A stretch of 5,509 bases of DNA. Source: an uncultured Phycisphaerae bacterium (lineage in GTDB: Bacteria; Planctomycetota; Phycisphaerae; Sedimentisphaerales; Anaerohalosphaeraceae). Location: contig CALETL010000154.1 of the NCBI GenBank assembly GCA_937920485.1, positions 1 through 5,509 on the forward strand. Direction: 5' to 3'. The notes beneath the pieces were generated by a model that searched no databases, was not told the origin of the DNA, and saw nothing but the letters and a program-made list of their open reading frames with translations. The number at the start of each line of letters is the position of its first letter. The first letter of the stretch is position 1. This document shows positions 4,839 to 5,509 of the stretch, in pieces. A program made the position numbers and the translations under genes.

Positions 4839-5509
4839 TCAGGGGGTTTTGATTCGTTCAATGGATATTTTCTGAGTAACGGTTAACACCGGCACAGAAT
4901 TGCCCAGCGGCAGCATCAAAGACGCACCGACATTCATCAAATATTTCTGCTGATCCGACTCCACCAGTCCGTCATCCATATTAAAGATTTGCGTGCCGGT
5001 TCCCTCCAAATGCTTGAATTGATAATTCCGAAGAAAGCCAAACATCCCTCGCATCTGAAATCTCCCCTTTTCATAGGGCTTGATATAATCCTCCAGCGGA
5101 GTTTCGCTTAAGGTGTATGTGCTGCTGATAACAGCTTTGCGGGGTTGGTCCGGAACATTTGGATCCTGAACAATATCTTCCAGTGTGTAGGTTGCCGTGC
5201 GGGTAGGCGGCGGATATCTCGGCGATGACCAGGGAATTAACTGTTGGGCCTGCCAGGTATCTCCTACGTTCAACTCCGGTTGACTCGATATTGTGGAACT
5301 GGCTGCCCACAGGTATTGCTGCATTGCAAGAAAATCACCGATCATATCAGGGTTTTTAATACGCATTCCTCCCTTGTCGCTTGAAAAGGAGGCCTTGCCA
5401 AGTTCAGAGGCGATACGTTCCAGGTCGCTGTTGTCACCAATCTGTCCGCTTGGAGAGAGTTTAAGGATGAAACTTTTACCAGCCAAAGTTCCCATAACAT
5501 CTTTTGCAT
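4839..5509 (-). CDS. DUF6263-like protein of unknown function, N-terminus beyond the window
   Basis: The frame is open from the right edge to TGA at 4841-4839, giving the last 222 residues; the true start lies outside. The internal Met at 5495 is not a good start because the frame continues upstream (AKDVMGTLAGKSFILKL). The pattern is mostly short beta-strand-like stretches: KSFILKLSPSGQI near the beginning, NVGDTWQAQQLIPW in the middle, and LEGTGTQIFNMDDGLVESDQ with a terminal VPVLTVTQKISIERIK. This layout, a 'VGD(S/T)W' turn followed by a G-x-G-T-x-x-F-x-x-x-x-G repeat region, resembles DUF6263-type proteins, which are usually exported or lipid-anchored and of unknown function. Any signal peptide would be outside the window. 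It is followed after 4 nt by the HIT gene. The reading frame is secure; the family label is from memory. Confidence 0.7.
   Translation of the reverse strand, partial: AKDVMGTLAGKSFILKLSPSGQIGDNSDLERIASELGKASFSSDKGGMRIKNPDMIGDFLAMQQYLWAASSTISSQPELNVGDTWQAQQLIPWSSPRYPPPTRTATYTLEDIVQDPNVPDQPRKAVISSTYTLSETPLEDYIKPYEKGRFQMRGMFGFLRNYQFKHLEGTGTQIFNMDDGLVESDQQKYLMNVGASLMLPLGNSVPVLTVTQKISIERIKTP

Noticed and set aside
4835..4861. Nine-residue upstream extension of the HIT protein from TTG 4861
   Set aside because: A rare start codon, overlap with the upstream gene, no ribosome-binding site. It cannot be fully excluded because ATG 4834 also lacks a clear one.

Overview
This window most resembles a bacterial chromosome fragment, probably from Planctomycetota (Phycisphaerae-like). 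That guess rests on an ispE-spoVG pair whose SpoVG carries a four-cysteine zinc-ribbon insertion, and on the general look of the dGTPase and HIT proteins. It comes from recalled family knowledge, not a search. No rRNA, tRNA, CRISPR array, insertion sequence or phage gene was seen.

Layout. Positions 1-785 (minus) hold most of a DUF368 (PopT-type) polyprenyl-phosphate transporter gene, cut by the left edge. It is clearly more AT-rich than the rest. A 172-bp divergent spacer follows, with a good sigma70-type promoter for the plus strand. Next come ispE (958-1866, MEP-pathway kinase) and spoVG (1888-2322), 21 nt apart and probably one operon. spoVG converges on a small minus-strand gene (2416-2718, 100 aa) with a FlgM-like C-terminal half. 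Upstream of that gene is a gap of about 490 bp (2719-3210). It holds a possible 29-codon ORF, several inverted repeats, a terminator-like hairpin pointing the 'wrong' way, and a second open frame with Cys/His residues. Positions 3211-5509 (minus) are a tight cluster: the C-terminal part of a DUF6263-like protein (cut by the right edge), a HIT-family Ap4A phosphorylase-like protein, and an HD-domain dGTPase-like protein. They are separated by only 4 nt and 1 nt.

How the parts fit. IspE helps make the isoprenoid units from which undecaprenyl phosphate is built, and DUF368 proteins move that lipid carrier back across the membrane, so the divergent pair may be functionally linked. SpoVG is a small nucleic-acid-binding regulator that is also near ispE in Bacillus. 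The dgt-HIT pair looks like nucleotide-pool housekeeping. The least explained parts are the zinc-ribbon SpoVG, the structured 2719-3210 gap, and the foreign-looking DUF368 gene.
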